From Caballeronia sp. SL2Y3 (GTDB lineage Bacteria; Pseudomonadota; Gammaproteobacteria; Burkholderiales; Burkholderiaceae): a stretch of DNA of 64,000 nt. Position numbers and translations under genes: made by a program. Location of the stretch: NCBI RefSeq assembly GCF_022879575.1, contig NZ_CP084261.1, positions 1,162,495 to 1,226,494 of the forward strand. The letters are read 5' to 3'. Positions 17,824 through 26,607 of this stretch are shown piece after piece. The notes beneath the pieces were generated by a model. It was not told the origin of the DNA, did not search any database, and was given only the letters and a program-made list of their open reading frames with translations. Positions within the stretch are counted from its first letter, which is position 1. Every line of letters begins with the position of its first letter.

Positions 17824-19118
17824 CAGCGTTCCATCGATGGGTTCAACAGCGCGTCCGCGGCCTTCTGGCCGGAGCGGATCGCGCCTTCGATCGTCGCGGG
17901 GAGGTCCGTTGCCGTCCAGTCGCCCGCGAGCGTGAGATTGGGCCAGCGCGTGCGCGTCGCGGCCCGCAAGCCTTCCTGCGAGGGCACCGCCGCGAAGGTC
18001 GCGCGTTCTTCCGCGATGACCTGCCACGGCGGCATCGGCACGGGCGGCAGGCGCAGGGCTTTCGCCACGTCGCGCCAGACAGCCGCCGCGATGTCCTCGT
18101 GCGGCGTCGAAAGCAGCCGGTTCGCGCTGACGATGGTCGCCGTGAGCCGGCCATCGCCTGCACAGAGCCAGTCCGCCGCGCCGTTCACGAAGAACGTCAG
18201 CCGCTCGGCGCCGATCGAACCGATCGAACCGATCGGCGCATCCACCGCAAAGTGGACGGTGACGATCGCGCGGAATTCATCCGGCGCGACGACATCCGGC
18301 ACCAGCGCGCGCGCCGCGTCGGGCGGCACGGCGAGCACGACGCCATCGCCCGGCCCGAGCGCGACAGGCTCGCCCGCGCCCTCGAAAGCGAGCGAGCTTA
18401 CCCGTTCCTTCGAATCCGTGCCCGAAAAGCCGATGTTCGCCGCCCGCGCGCCGAGCCGGATGTCCGCGCCGCCGTACTGCAAGAGCCGCAGCGCGGGCTC
18501 GACGAACGCATGCGCCACGCCGTTCTTCGCGATGAGCGGCCGGCACGCCTGGCCGCCCGCCGCCAGCGTTTCGCGCAGCAGATGCGAGGCGACCGTCGCG
18601 CTCGCTTCCGCCGGGTCCGCGTTGAGCAGCGTGCGCAAGAGCGGCCGCGCGAGCCGATCCCACACGCGGCCGCGCGCGCGCATCGATTCCTCGACGGTGC
18701 GCCCCGGCTTGCCGAAAAAGAGCGGCAGCATGGGCAGATAGTCGGCGGGCTGCGTGCCGGGCAGACGCGCCTCCGCGTCGAAGATCCAGCGCGGCAAGCG
18801 TCCCGGCGTCATCCGGATGGTCCACGCCTGACCGCTCGCGGCATCGAAAAAAGGATAGTCGGGCTGCGTCGGGCCGGCGACGTTATCCGCGGAACTGATC
18901 GCGCGCAGAAAGCCGAGCGTGGCGTGATCGCCCGAGAGCAGCAGATGACAGCCGTTATCGACCGTCATGCCGAGTTTCGCGTCGAAGTACGAGCGGCTGC
19001 GGCCCCCGGCGCGGGCTGCCGATTCGTGGAGCACGACGCGCGCTCCGCGCCGCTGCGCCTGCACCGCGGCGGCGAGACCGGCGAGCCCGGCCCCGACGAC
19101 GTGTACGGTCCGGGACAT
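17823..19118 (-). CDS. hpnE: hydroxysqualene dehydroxylase HpnE
   Basis: HpnE is the FAD-dependent enzyme that converts hydroxysqualene to squalene in the HpnCDE route. The 431-residue protein starts with a dinucleotide-binding fold, VHVVGAGLAGLAAAVQAQRRG, then an acidic ribose-contact strand and GGRSRSYFD. It ends with the flavin-binding motif LTLAGDWTATDLPATIEGAIRSG. A short repeat (GSIGSIG, from tandem repeats near 18217) lies in a loop. The ATG at 19118 overlaps the hpnD stop by one base, and the 3' end overlaps shc in the same way. Confidence 0.93.
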   Translation of the reverse strand: MSRTVHVVGAGLAGLAAAVQAQRRGARVVLHESAARAGGRSRSYFDAKLGMTVDNGCHLLLSGDHATLGFLRAISSADNVAGPTQPDYPFFDAASGQAWTIRMTPGRLPRWIFDAEARLPGTQPADYLPMLPLFFGKPGRTVEESMRARGRVWDRLARPLLRTLLNADPAEASATVASHLLRETLAAGGQACRPLIAKNGVAHAFVEPALRLLQYGGADIRLGARAANIGFSGTDSKERVSSLAFEGAGEPVALGPGDGVVLAVPPDAARALVPDVVAPDEFRAIVTVHFAVDAPIGSIGSIGAERLTFFVNGAADWLCAGDGRLTATIVSANRLLSTPHEDIAAAVWRDVAKALRLPPVPMPPWQVIAEERATFAAVPSQEGLRAATRTRWPNLTLAGDWTATDLPATIEGAIRSGQKAADALLNPSMER

Positions 19119-19966
19119 CAGAGAAGATTGCGCGCGACGATCCAGAGCAGGCGCGCACGCGGCGTGCGCACGCGCGTGCGCGGCAGGTCGAAGCCGCGTT
19201 TCAGGTTCGCCTCGAGCACGGCGCGATACGCGGCCGACATGATGCGCGGCGCGCGCACTTCGTGGCGCGGCGATGCCGCCATGATCGCGTCGGACTGCGC
19301 GTAGTGGCCTTTCGCGCGCTCGGCGAGCACCGCGCAGACGCGCGGCAGCCGCGCATCGCCCACGATCGCCGCCGGATTGCTCGTCGCGATGCCTTCGCGC
19401 GCCAGCAGTTCGCGCGGCAGATAGACGCGGCCGATGGCGGCGTCTTCGTCGATATCGCGCAGGATGTTGGTGAGTTGCAGCGCGCGCCCGAGGTGATGCG
19501 CGAGCCGCCGACCGGCGTCTTCCTGCATCCCGAAGATTCTCACCGACAGCCGCCCGACCGCGCTCGCGACACGGTCGCAATACAGGTCGAGCGTGGCTTC
19601 GTCGGGCGCGACGATGTCGCCGGCGGCGTCCATCGCCATGCCGTCGATCACGGCGTGAAAGTCGTCGCGAGAGAGATGGAAAGCGTGGATGTGGCGGGTG
19701 AGCGCTTCGAGGGAGCGCTTCGGCGCGCCGCGATAGCAGGCGTCGATGTCCTCGCGCCAGCCCTCCAGCGCGAGCGCGCGTTCGCGGCGCGGCAACGCGC
19801 CTTCGTCGGCGATATCGTCCACCGCGCGGCAGAAGGCGTAGATCTGGTACATCGCGTCCCGCTGCGCAGCCGGAAGGATGCGCATGGCGAGATAGAACGA
19901 ACTGCCCGACGATGCCTTCGCGGCCTCGGTGGTGGATTCGTCGGCGATGATATTGGAAACGGCCAA
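19118..19966 (-). CDS. hpnD: presqualene diphosphate synthase HpnD
   Basis: HpnD condenses two farnesyl diphosphates to presqualene diphosphate. The 282-residue protein is a trans-isoprenyl diphosphate synthase. The first aspartate-rich motif is CRAVDDIADE, the second is LTNILRDIDEDA, and RVYLPRELL is typical of squalene/phytoene synthases. The start is TTG at 19966, with GGAG six bases before it; no in-frame ATG precedes the conserved region closely. It is first gene of the hpnD-hpnE-shc-hpnG operon. The usual partner hpnC is not adjacent and not in the window. Confidence 0.93.
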   Translation of the reverse strand: MAVSNIIADESTTEAAKASSGSSFYLAMRILPAAQRDAMYQIYAFCRAVDDIADEGALPRRERALALEGWREDIDACYRGAPKRSLEALTRHIHAFHLSRDDFHAVIDGMAMDAAGDIVAPDEATLDLYCDRVASAVGRLSVRIFGMQEDAGRRLAHHLGRALQLTNILRDIDEDAAIGRVYLPRELLAREGIATSNPAAIVGDARLPRVCAVLAERAKGHYAQSDAIMAASPRHEVRAPRIMSAAYRAVLEANLKRGFDLPRTRVRTPRARLLWIVARNLL

Positions 19967-20179
19967 GACGGACTCCGCTGTGGCGCCCCCAAGGGCAAAT
20001 TAAGAGATCGGGCGCCGGTTCCGACGATCCCATCGAGCGCGCGGAACGACGTGGCGCTGAAGAGGGAATGACCGAAGGAGACGGCCGGCGCGCGCCGGCT
20101 GCGAACTGCGCCGGAAGCGGCTAGGAGTATACCAATGATTCGGCCCGATTGCGCCTTGCGGCGGCGCGCGCGGCCCCGA

Positions 20180-21121
20180 TCAGGCGAAGCCGACCGAACG
20201 GTTGCGCCCTTCGCGCTTCGCCACGTACAGCGCGGCGTCGGCTTCGTTGATGAGCGCCTCGTACGACGACGTCACCTCGCGCCGCGCGCACGCCACGCCG
20301 ACGCTCGCCGTCACCGGCACGCGCGCACCCTGCACGTCGATAGGCGTTTCGCAGATCGACTGGCGCACTTTCTCCGCGACGATCATCGCGTCGTCGAAGT
20401 TCGTGCACGGCAGAAGCAGCGCGAATTCCTCGCCGCCGAAGCGCCCGAATACGTCCTGCACGCGCACGGTCGCCGCGACCCGCTCGGCCATCACGCGCAA
20501 CACCGTGTCGCCGACCAGATGGCCGAGTTCGTCGTTGATGCGCTTGAAGTGGTCGAGATCGAACAGCAGCATCGACAGATCGCCGCCGTAGCGCTGCCAG
20601 CGCGTGAATTCGTCGCGAATGCGCAGTTCGAAATAGCGCCGGTTCGCGATGCCGGTCAGGCCGTCGCGGTCGGCGAACTCCTGCAGCTTGGCGACGGCTT
20701 CGTCGCGGGCGCGCTGCATCATGCTCGCGTGCGTGGCATCGGAAATGGTCACGCAGACGGCGCGCACTTCGCGCTCGTGCGTGAGCGGCATGAACGTGCA
20801 GTCCTGCTGCATGAAGTCGACCCCGCCGGTAATCGGCCGGTCGTGATCGAACTTGAAGAGATACGGCCGCTGTTCCCACGAACTGAACGCGAAGCTGCCG
20901 AGTTGAAACACGCTTTCCACCTTGCGCGTGAGCCACACGCGCGGCAGTTCGGGAAAGCTCGCGAAAATCGACTTGCCCGTGACCTGCTCGGCCGTCTTGC
21001 CGCTGTGGTCCGCCATGAAGCGGTTCCACATGAGCACGTTCAGATCGCGGTCCAGCACGAAGATGCCGAAGCCCACGCGCTCGATCACCAGTTCGCTCAG
21101 CACATGGCGCAGTTCTTCCAT
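20180..21121 (-). CDS. PAS-GGDEF diguanylate cyclase
   Basis: A 313-residue cytosolic diguanylate cyclase. A PAS domain (about 10-135, with VGFGIFVLDRDLNVLMWNRF) is joined by a helix to a GGDEF domain (about 150-310). The active-site motif is GGEEF at 229-233. An inhibitory I-site RVQD at 220-223 lies five residues upstream of GGEEF, so product feedback is expected. It makes cyclic di-GMP. It is the last gene of a three-gene leftward operon with a CheY-like regulator and a CheC-like protein (12 bp after the latter), so its PAS output may be tied to that phospho-relay. Confidence 0.93.
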   Translation of the reverse strand: MEELRHVLSELVIERVGFGIFVLDRDLNVLMWNRFMADHSGKTAEQVTGKSIFASFPELPRVWLTRKVESVFQLGSFAFSSWEQRPYLFKFDHDRPITGGVDFMQQDCTFMPLTHEREVRAVCVTISDATHASMMQRARDEAVAKLQEFADRDGLTGIANRRYFELRIRDEFTRWQRYGGDLSMLLFDLDHFKRINDELGHLVGDTVLRVMAERVAATVRVQDVFGRFGGEEFALLLPCTNFDDAMIVAEKVRQSICETPIDVQGARVPVTASVGVACARREVTSSYEALINEADAALYVAKREGRNRSVGFA

Positions 21122-21133
21122 ATCGGCGCGGCG

Positions 21134-21757
21134 TCAGAAGCTGGAAAGCAGCGCGTCGAGCGCTTCGTTTACGTGCTGGATGGCGTCTTCGGCCATCAGC
21201 ATCACCAGATGCGCGCGGAAGCTGTGATCCTCCAGCGCGAAGTTGACTTCGAGCAGAAGCGCCGTTTTCCACGCGAGCATCGCGGGCTGGAAGACTTCTT
21301 CCAGCGCCAGTTCCGCGCCGAGCATGCCGGGCGGCGAGAAAATCGGCGCGCGGCCGAGCCGGTCCAGAATGCACGACACGCACGCGCCGATCAGCACCGT
21401 CGCCACGTCGAAGACGAGTTCCGTGCGCGTGGTCGCTTCGTAGGTGGACTTCGTGTACGGATCGTCGACGAGCGCGCAGAGGTCATCGACGCTGCCGCTC
21501 TTGCACAGCACGATCGCCTCGCCCTTGATGTCCGAGCGAAAGCCCTGGCGCACGGCGGTCACGGCGTCGGTGATGCCGGTCATCTCGCGCAACGCGGCGG
21601 ACGCTTCCGACACGTTCACCACGCGCACGCGCGGCACCGACAGTTCGATGAACGTGCCGAGCAGCTTCGACAGGCGCGTGGCGGCCTGACCCATCGCCAT
21701 GTTGGCGACTTCCTGCAGCGCGTCGCGCTGGTCTTCGTTGAGGGCGGGTTCAACCAT
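21134..21757 (-). CDS. CheC-like phosphatase
   Basis: A 207-residue protein of the CheC/CheX/FliY phosphatase class, which dephosphorylates CheY-type receivers. The first active-site helix is present as ALQEVANMAMGQAATRL with E16 and N19 (E-x-x-N). The second, TELVFDVATVLIGACVS, keeps E113 but has F116 where Asn is expected, so only one site looks functional. It overlaps the upstream CheY-like gene by 8 bp, which makes that receiver the likely substrate. No flagellar or kinase genes are next to it. Confidence 0.82.
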   Translation of the reverse strand: MVEPALNEDQRDALQEVANMAMGQAATRLSKLLGTFIELSVPRVRVVNVSEASAALREMTGITDAVTAVRQGFRSDIKGEAIVLCKSGSVDDLCALVDDPYTKSTYEATTRTELVFDVATVLIGACVSCILDRLGRAPIFSPPGMLGAELALEEVFQPAMLAWKTALLLEVNFALEDHSFRAHLVMLMAEDAIQHVNEALDALLSSF

Positions 21758-22118
21758 GGAGACCGTACTCCTTCAAAACGGGACGCAGCGCTTCGGGCGT
21801 CACGGGCTTCGGCAGGAACGCAATGGCGCCGAGCGCGCGCACGCGTTCCTGCGCGAGCGGTTGCACGTCGGCGGAAACGACGATCACGAACGTGTTCAGG
21901 TCTTCGTGCTGAAGCGCGTCGAGGACCTGATAGCCGGTCATGTCCGGCATCGTCAGATCGAGAAACATGACGGATGCGCGGCCCGCGCGATACAACGCGA
22001 GCGCCTCGCGCCCATTCGTCGCGTAGGAGATGTCGACGTCCCAGTCCGCAGGCAGTGCGCGCGTCAACACCTTGCGCGCGAGCAGGGAATCATCGGCAAT
22101 GACAATCGGCAAAGGCAT
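21750..22118 (-). CDS. CheY-like single-domain response regulator
   Basis: A 122-residue stand-alone receiver domain. It has acidic pair D9/D10 (VIADDSLLARK), phospho-acceptor D54 (MFLDLTMPDMTG), a switch Ser in VVSADV and the conserved Lys in FLPKPVTPE. There is no output domain. The ATG at 22118 is preferred over an ATG 14 codons upstream because the receiver fold starts there. It is first gene of the CheY-CheC-GGDEF operon. It probably works by protein contact with the GGDEF protein or a motor, and is reset by the CheC-like phosphatase. Confidence 0.9.
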   Translation of the reverse strand: MPLPIVIADDSLLARKVLTRALPADWDVDISYATNGREALALYRAGRASVMFLDLTMPDMTGYQVLDALQHEDLNTFVIVVSADVQPLAQERVRALGAIAFLPKPVTPEALRPVLKEYGLHG

Positions 22119-22820
22119 GGTCGGTCGAATCGGTGTGCGTTCGTGGCTGACGGGAAGCACGGCCTACACGGCATGCTCTCGTATGCTTTTACGGCGCGGC
22201 TGCGGAGATCTTTAGGGAGACAGGGGGCGCGTTCGTCCCCGGCCGTTGATGGCGGGCGTGAGCGAATGAGACAGCGCCGAAGCGGCGCGGCTCTGCGGCG
22301 CGATGTAACGGTACGCGGCGAGCGCGCACCCGAGCGTCTGGTTCGGCGTCATGTTGCCTTGCCCCGTGCGTCGTCCGGGCGGCGAGCCGCGCCGGACCTT
22401 GGCCTTTTTGTTTTATTGCTCGCTCGCGCGGCGCGCCTAGCGAACTCTATGTATCCGACACCAGCTCTGAGGGCAGATTGATCGGACGATTGCATTGTCG
22501 GCCCCGATCCGCGCGAAAGCAACTCGCCGGCGCGCCGCTCGGGGAAACTGTTTCTCGTTTTATGCGGCGACTGAGAAGTCCTTTTTCCGTCTAACACGCG
22601 ATCAGATACCCACTGCTTCGGTGCACGTTTGCGCTACGGATATTCTCGCTAAGTGAGCATCGCACGGGCGTGCTAGTTCGTCGGGGAGACATGAGGCGCC
22701 TTCGTAGTAGGCATGAAAGCTGCTTGCTTTACGCGATTACGCCCCGCGCGCCCCGTACGCCATTTGTCGAACGGGCGATCGCGCCAACGGTCGAGTAAAG
22801 TTTTCCACTTCGCTGCCAAA
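22119..22820. other. long intergenic region between divergent signalling genes
   Basis: About 700 bp between the CheY-like gene and the hybrid kinase. The right part (about 22430-22700) is less GC-rich than its surroundings and may hold promoters. Apart from the weak small ORF at 22212-22352 I see no gene, repeat or clear terminator. Confidence 0.5.
22212..22352 (-). CDS. possible 46-residue small protein
   Basis: An ATG at 22352 with AAGG six bases upstream opens a 46-codon frame, beginning MTPNQTLGCALAAYRYIAPQ and ending in a Pro/Arg-rich tail before TAA. I do not recognise it, and it has no signal peptide or clear membrane helix. It lies alone in a 700-bp gap. It could be chance. Confidence 0.25.
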   Translation of the reverse strand: MTPNQTLGCALAAYRYIAPQSRAASALSHSLTPAINGRGRTRPLSP

Positions 22821-25070
22821 ATGACGCTGCAACGTGAGGAGCACGACGCTGGGCCTGCCACAGCACCGCGGCAGGACGAACCCCCTTTTCCCGTCGTCCC
22901 CGAACGCAATTTCGCCGCGCAGCGCATGACGCTCTACGCGCTGTTGGTCGCCGCAGTCGTGCTTCCGTGCGTGTATGTCGCCATCACCGCGATATCCGAC
23001 TACCGTGCTCGCGTGTCGAGCGCCTCCGAAGCAGTCGCCCGCAACGCGAGAATCGCGGAAGAGCACGCCCTCAAGGTTTTCGATCTCAACGTCACGCTGA
23101 ACGAACGCATCGTCGATCTGCTCGACGATCTCGACGCGGACGCGATTCGCCACCAGGACGGCGTCGTCCACACGCGCCTGAGCCAGTTGATCGGCAGCTA
23201 CCATCAGGTGGCTGCGGCCTCGGTGTTCGGTCCGGACGGCCAGTTGCTCGCCACGAGCCGCGCGTGGCCGACGCCTGATGTCACGGCGAGCGGGCGGGAG
23301 GACTTCGCCGGGGTGCGCGCCGACAGCCGGCTTGCGCAGATCTCGCGCCTCATGCTCGGCAAGATCGCCGGCGAGCGCGTGTTCAACACGGCCGTCGCGC
23401 GCAAGACGCCGGACGGACAATTCGCCGGCATGGTGTCGATTGCGCTGCGTCCGTCGTATTTCAACGACTTCTATCGCGAACTGCTCGGCGACAACTCGAC
23501 CGTCTCGCTCGGTCTTGCCCGCGCCGACGGCGAAGTGCTCGCGTGGTATCCGGAGCGGCCGCCCAACCGGATGGCGCTTGCCGCGAGTTCGCCGTTGCGC
23601 GAGGCGTATCGCGCCGGCACGCACGACGGCGTGATGAAGATGGTCTCGGGGCTCGACAACGAGTTGAAGATCGTCGCGTTTCGGCGGGTCGGCGATTATC
23701 CGCTCTATGTGTCGAGCGGCTTTCCCGTCGAAACGATCTGGGCGCAGTGGTACCGGAATCTGTCCGTGCTCGCGCTGTCGATCCTCGCGCCGTGCATCGT
23801 GTTGTGGGGCGTGATCGGGCAGTCGCTGCGGCGGCTCGCCAAAGAGGAAGAAGCGTGGGAACGCTGGCAGGCCGAGGCGTCGATGCGCCGCTCCATCGAA
23901 TCCGCGTACCGGCAGGCGCGCAAGATGGAGGCGCTCGGCAATCTCGTCGGCAGCGTCGCGCACGACTTCAACAATCTGCTCATGATCGTGTCCACGAACG
24001 TGCAGATTGCGCGGCGGCGCGGCCCCATCGGGCTCGATCGCGAACTGACCGCGATAGAGCGCGCGTTGAAGAACGGCCAGTCGCTCACGCGGCAGTTGCT
24101 CGGCGTCGCGCGCAAGCAGCCGTTGCGCAGCGAGGTCATCGCCATCGGCAAGTGGGTGTCGACGGAGCGCGAACTGCTGCGCGCGTCGCTCGGAGCGAAG
24201 GTCGCGCTGCACTCGGAGGTCGCGGCGGACGTGTGGAAGATTCGCGTCGACCCGGCCGAGCTGGAACTCGCGCTCATCAACGTGGCCGTGAACGCGCGCG
24301 ACGCGATGCCGAACGGCGGCACCTTCACCGTGCGCGCGGACAACGTGCGCTTTCGCCACGAGGACGGCTTTCCGCTCATCGGCGAATTCGTGCAGATTTC
24401 GCTGGAAGACACGGGTGTCGGCATGAGCGCGGACGTGCTCGCCCGCGCGTTCGAGCCGCTTTTCACGACGAAGCCGAAGGGCATGGGCACCGGGCTCGGC
24501 CTGCCGCAGGTGTTCGCGTTCTGCGAGCGTGCGGGCGGGCTCGCCACCATCGACAGCGCCATCGGCGCGGGCACCTCCGTGCGTCTCTATCTGCCGCAGG
24601 CGACGGCGACCGATGCGCCCCACGCGGAACCGGAACAGGCGGCCGCGACGGCGCAAGAGGCGGACGGCTTGCGCGTGCTGCTCGTCGAAGACAACGAGGA
24701 AGTCGCCGCCGGCACCGAGGCGCTGCTCACGATGATGGGCCATCGCGTGACGTACGCGTTCAACGCCGATACCGCGATGACGCTGCTGGAAGCGGCGCGG
24801 GAGAACATGGCGGTCTCGGGCTTCCCGTTCGATGTCGTGCTCTCGGACATTCACATGCCCGGGCAACTCAACGGCATCGATCTCGCTGAACGCATGCAGC
24901 GATTCGAGCCGCGCATTCCGGTCATTCTCGTCACCGGCTATGCCGAAGAACTCGACCGCGCGCGCCAGGTCGATGCGCGCGTGCTCGCCAAGCCCTTCGA
25001 CATCGCGCTGCTGGATACGCTCTTGCGCGGCATCCGCGAGAAACACGCCGCGCGTTCCGAAGACCGCTGA
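22821..25070 (+). CDS. hybrid sensor histidine kinase with C-terminal receiver
   Basis: A 749-residue membrane-bound hybrid kinase. TM1 is about residues 37-58 (LYALLVAAVVLPCVYVAIT). A periplasmic cache-type sensor covers about 60-300 (SVFGPDGQLLATS, FNDFYRELLGDNSTVSLGLARADGEVLAWYP), then TM2 at about 310-335. The HisKA phospho-acceptor is H381 (GSVAHDFNNLLMIV). The HATPase has NVAVNARDAMPNGG, EDTGVGM and GTGLGLPQVFAF. A linker and receiver with D676 (VLSDIHMPG) close the protein. The ATG at 22821 is a choice; 36 more codons are open upstream without an obvious ribosome-binding site. It may phosphorylate its own receiver and pass the signal to an unknown partner. Confidence 0.9.
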   Translation: MTLQREEHDAGPATAPRQDEPPFPVVPERNFAAQRMTLYALLVAAVVLPCVYVAITAISDYRARVSSASEAVARNARIAEEHALKVFDLNVTLNERIVDLLDDLDADAIRHQDGVVHTRLSQLIGSYHQVAAASVFGPDGQLLATSRAWPTPDVTASGREDFAGVRADSRLAQISRLMLGKIAGERVFNTAVARKTPDGQFAGMVSIALRPSYFNDFYRELLGDNSTVSLGLARADGEVLAWYPERPPNRMALAASSPLREAYRAGTHDGVMKMVSGLDNELKIVAFRRVGDYPLYVSSGFPVETIWAQWYRNLSVLALSILAPCIVLWGVIGQSLRRLAKEEEAWERWQAEASMRRSIESAYRQARKMEALGNLVGSVAHDFNNLLMIVSTNVQIARRRGPIGLDRELTAIERALKNGQSLTRQLLGVARKQPLRSEVIAIGKWVSTERELLRASLGAKVALHSEVAADVWKIRVDPAELELALINVAVNARDAMPNGGTFTVRADNVRFRHEDGFPLIGEFVQISLEDTGVGMSADVLARAFEPLFTTKPKGMGTGLGLPQVFAFCERAGGLATIDSAIGAGTSVRLYLPQATATDAPHAEPEQAAATAQEADGLRVLLVEDNEEVAAGTEALLTMMGHRVTYAFNADTAMTLLEAARENMAVSGFPFDVVLSDIHMPGQLNGIDLAERMQRFEPRIPVILVTGYAEELDRARQVDARVLAKPFDIALLDTLLRGIREKHAARSEDR

Positions 25071-25162
25071 CGCACCCCGGCATGACTGTTGCGTGAGCAA
25101 ACGCATGTGCGGCAACCCGGCGTTGCCGATCCGCGGATTCCGCTCAACGAGAGGAGACGACC

Positions 25163-26536
25163 ATGCGACACACCGTCATCGGAGTATTCGATACCTACGC
25201 CCAGGCCGAGGATGCGCGCTCGGCGCTCGTCACGGCCGGCTTCGCGCGCGGCGATATCGAGCTTCAGGCGAACCCGAAGCGGGACGATGCCGCGCAGCCG
25301 TCGAGCTTGAGCGACGCCGAGACGCACGCGCAGCCGGGCGTGCTCGCCAACATCGAGCGGTTCTTCAGCATGCTCTTCGGCGGACGCGATCATCCGCCCG
25401 AAGTCGCGCATTATTCGGAAGCGGTGCGCCGGGGCGCGGTGCTCGTCGCCGTCGATACGCCGAGCGAGGCGCAAGCCGACATCGCCCGCACGACGCTGAC
25501 CGACTGCGGCGCCATCGACATCGATGAACGCGCGGCGAGCTGGTCCACGCTTTCGCACGGCGCGGCCGCGACGCCGCCCACGACCGCCGACGACCGCGAT
25601 CACTCCATTCTCGACGAGCTCGGTCTCGGTCGCGGCAGCGGCGTTCCGGGCCGCGATCCCGTGAATCCGCCGCGTGCGGACGTGCCGCGCGCGCGCGCTT
25701 ATCCGCGCTCGGACGCGCCGGTTGCCGATCCGGTCGCGCCGCCGTTCATCGACCCGCTCGCCGGCCCGCTCGGCGATCCGCTGCTCGATCCGATCGGCGA
25801 GCCGCGCACGCCGGCGGGCGGCGGAATCGGCAGCGAAACGGGCGCCGAAGCCTTCACGCGCACCGATCCCGCGACGCTGACCTCGCGCGACTACGTGACC
25901 GACCCCGCCGACGATCCGCTGATGCCGGCGACGCGCCCGCAGCGCGGCACGCCGGAGCCTTCCACGACGCAATACGAACAAGTCGAAACGAAGCCGGCGA
26001 CTGCATCGCAAGGACAGGCGCAAGGACAGGCGCAGACCGATCCGCTGACCGGCGTGCACGTCGATCCGAACACGGACTGGCGCTCCATCGACACGATCGA
26101 GCCGTTGAGCACGCTGGACGAGCCCGCCAAGCCGCAGCAATTGAACATGCAGAATCAGGTGCAATCGCAGTCGATGCCCGCGATGGGCGCGGCAGGCGAT
26201 CCGATCGGCACGTCGGCGGCGTCGCAGGCTGCGGTTCCGCTCGGTCCGCGCACGGTGCCGAACGAGTACATGGAGTACGAAGAAGACTTTCGCGCCGACT
26301 ACGCCACGAAGTACGCGACGACCGGCGAGCCGTACGAGGACTATGAGCGCGCGTATCGCTACGGCGCGACGCTCGGCAACGACGAGCGTTTCCGCAATCG
26401 CGCGTGGGACGACCAGATGGAGTACGAGATGCGGCGCGACTGGGAAAGCCGCCATCCCGAAGGCGATACGTGGGATCGCTTCAAGGCGGCGATCCGTCAC
26501 GGCTGGGATCGCGTGACGGGGCACCATCACGTGTGA
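25163..26536 (+). CDS. general-stress-type protein with disordered Pro/Asp-rich centre
   Basis: A 457-residue soluble protein. The N-terminal domain (about 1-125; MRHTVIGVFDTYAQAEDARS, FFSMLFGG, VLVAVDTPSEAQAD) resembles YflT-like stress domains. A long low-complexity centre (about 140-360) is rich in DP, DPL and PLA segments and Gln. A conserved C-terminal helical domain (about 365-457) contains YATKYATTGEPYEDYERAYRYG and DTWDRFKAAIRHGWDRVTGH, a Tyr/Arg/Asp-rich pattern seen in desiccation- and stress-linked proteins. AGGAG precedes the ATG at 25163. Function is unknown; stress protection is a guess from the domain types. Confidence 0.75.
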   Translation: MRHTVIGVFDTYAQAEDARSALVTAGFARGDIELQANPKRDDAAQPSSLSDAETHAQPGVLANIERFFSMLFGGRDHPPEVAHYSEAVRRGAVLVAVDTPSEAQADIARTTLTDCGAIDIDERAASWSTLSHGAAATPPTTADDRDHSILDELGLGRGSGVPGRDPVNPPRADVPRARAYPRSDAPVADPVAPPFIDPLAGPLGDPLLDPIGEPRTPAGGGIGSETGAEAFTRTDPATLTSRDYVTDPADDPLMPATRPQRGTPEPSTTQYEQVETKPATASQGQAQGQAQTDPLTGVHVDPNTDWRSIDTIEPLSTLDEPAKPQQLNMQNQVQSQSMPAMGAAGDPIGTSAASQAAVPLGPRTVPNEYMEYEEDFRADYATKYATTGEPYEDYERAYRYGATLGNDERFRNRAWDDQMEYEMRRDWESRHPEGDTWDRFKAAIRHGWDRVTGHHHV

Positions 26537-26555
26537 CCGGCGATATCCGCTCTAA

Positions 26556-26591
26556 ATGACGACGGCCCGCTCGCGCGGGCCGTTGTCGTTT
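26556..26591. terminator. strong bidirectional terminator
   Basis: GACGACGGCCCG pairs with CGGGCCGTTGTC around a short loop and is followed by GTTTG, with A-rich sequence on the left. It separates two convergent genes. Confidence 0.8.
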
Positions 26592-26607
26592 GTAAAGCGC
26601 CTCAGCC

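Noticed and set aside
22737..25115. 792-codon frame antisense to the hybrid kinase
   Set aside because: The kinase on the plus strand has every expected motif; this frame has none.
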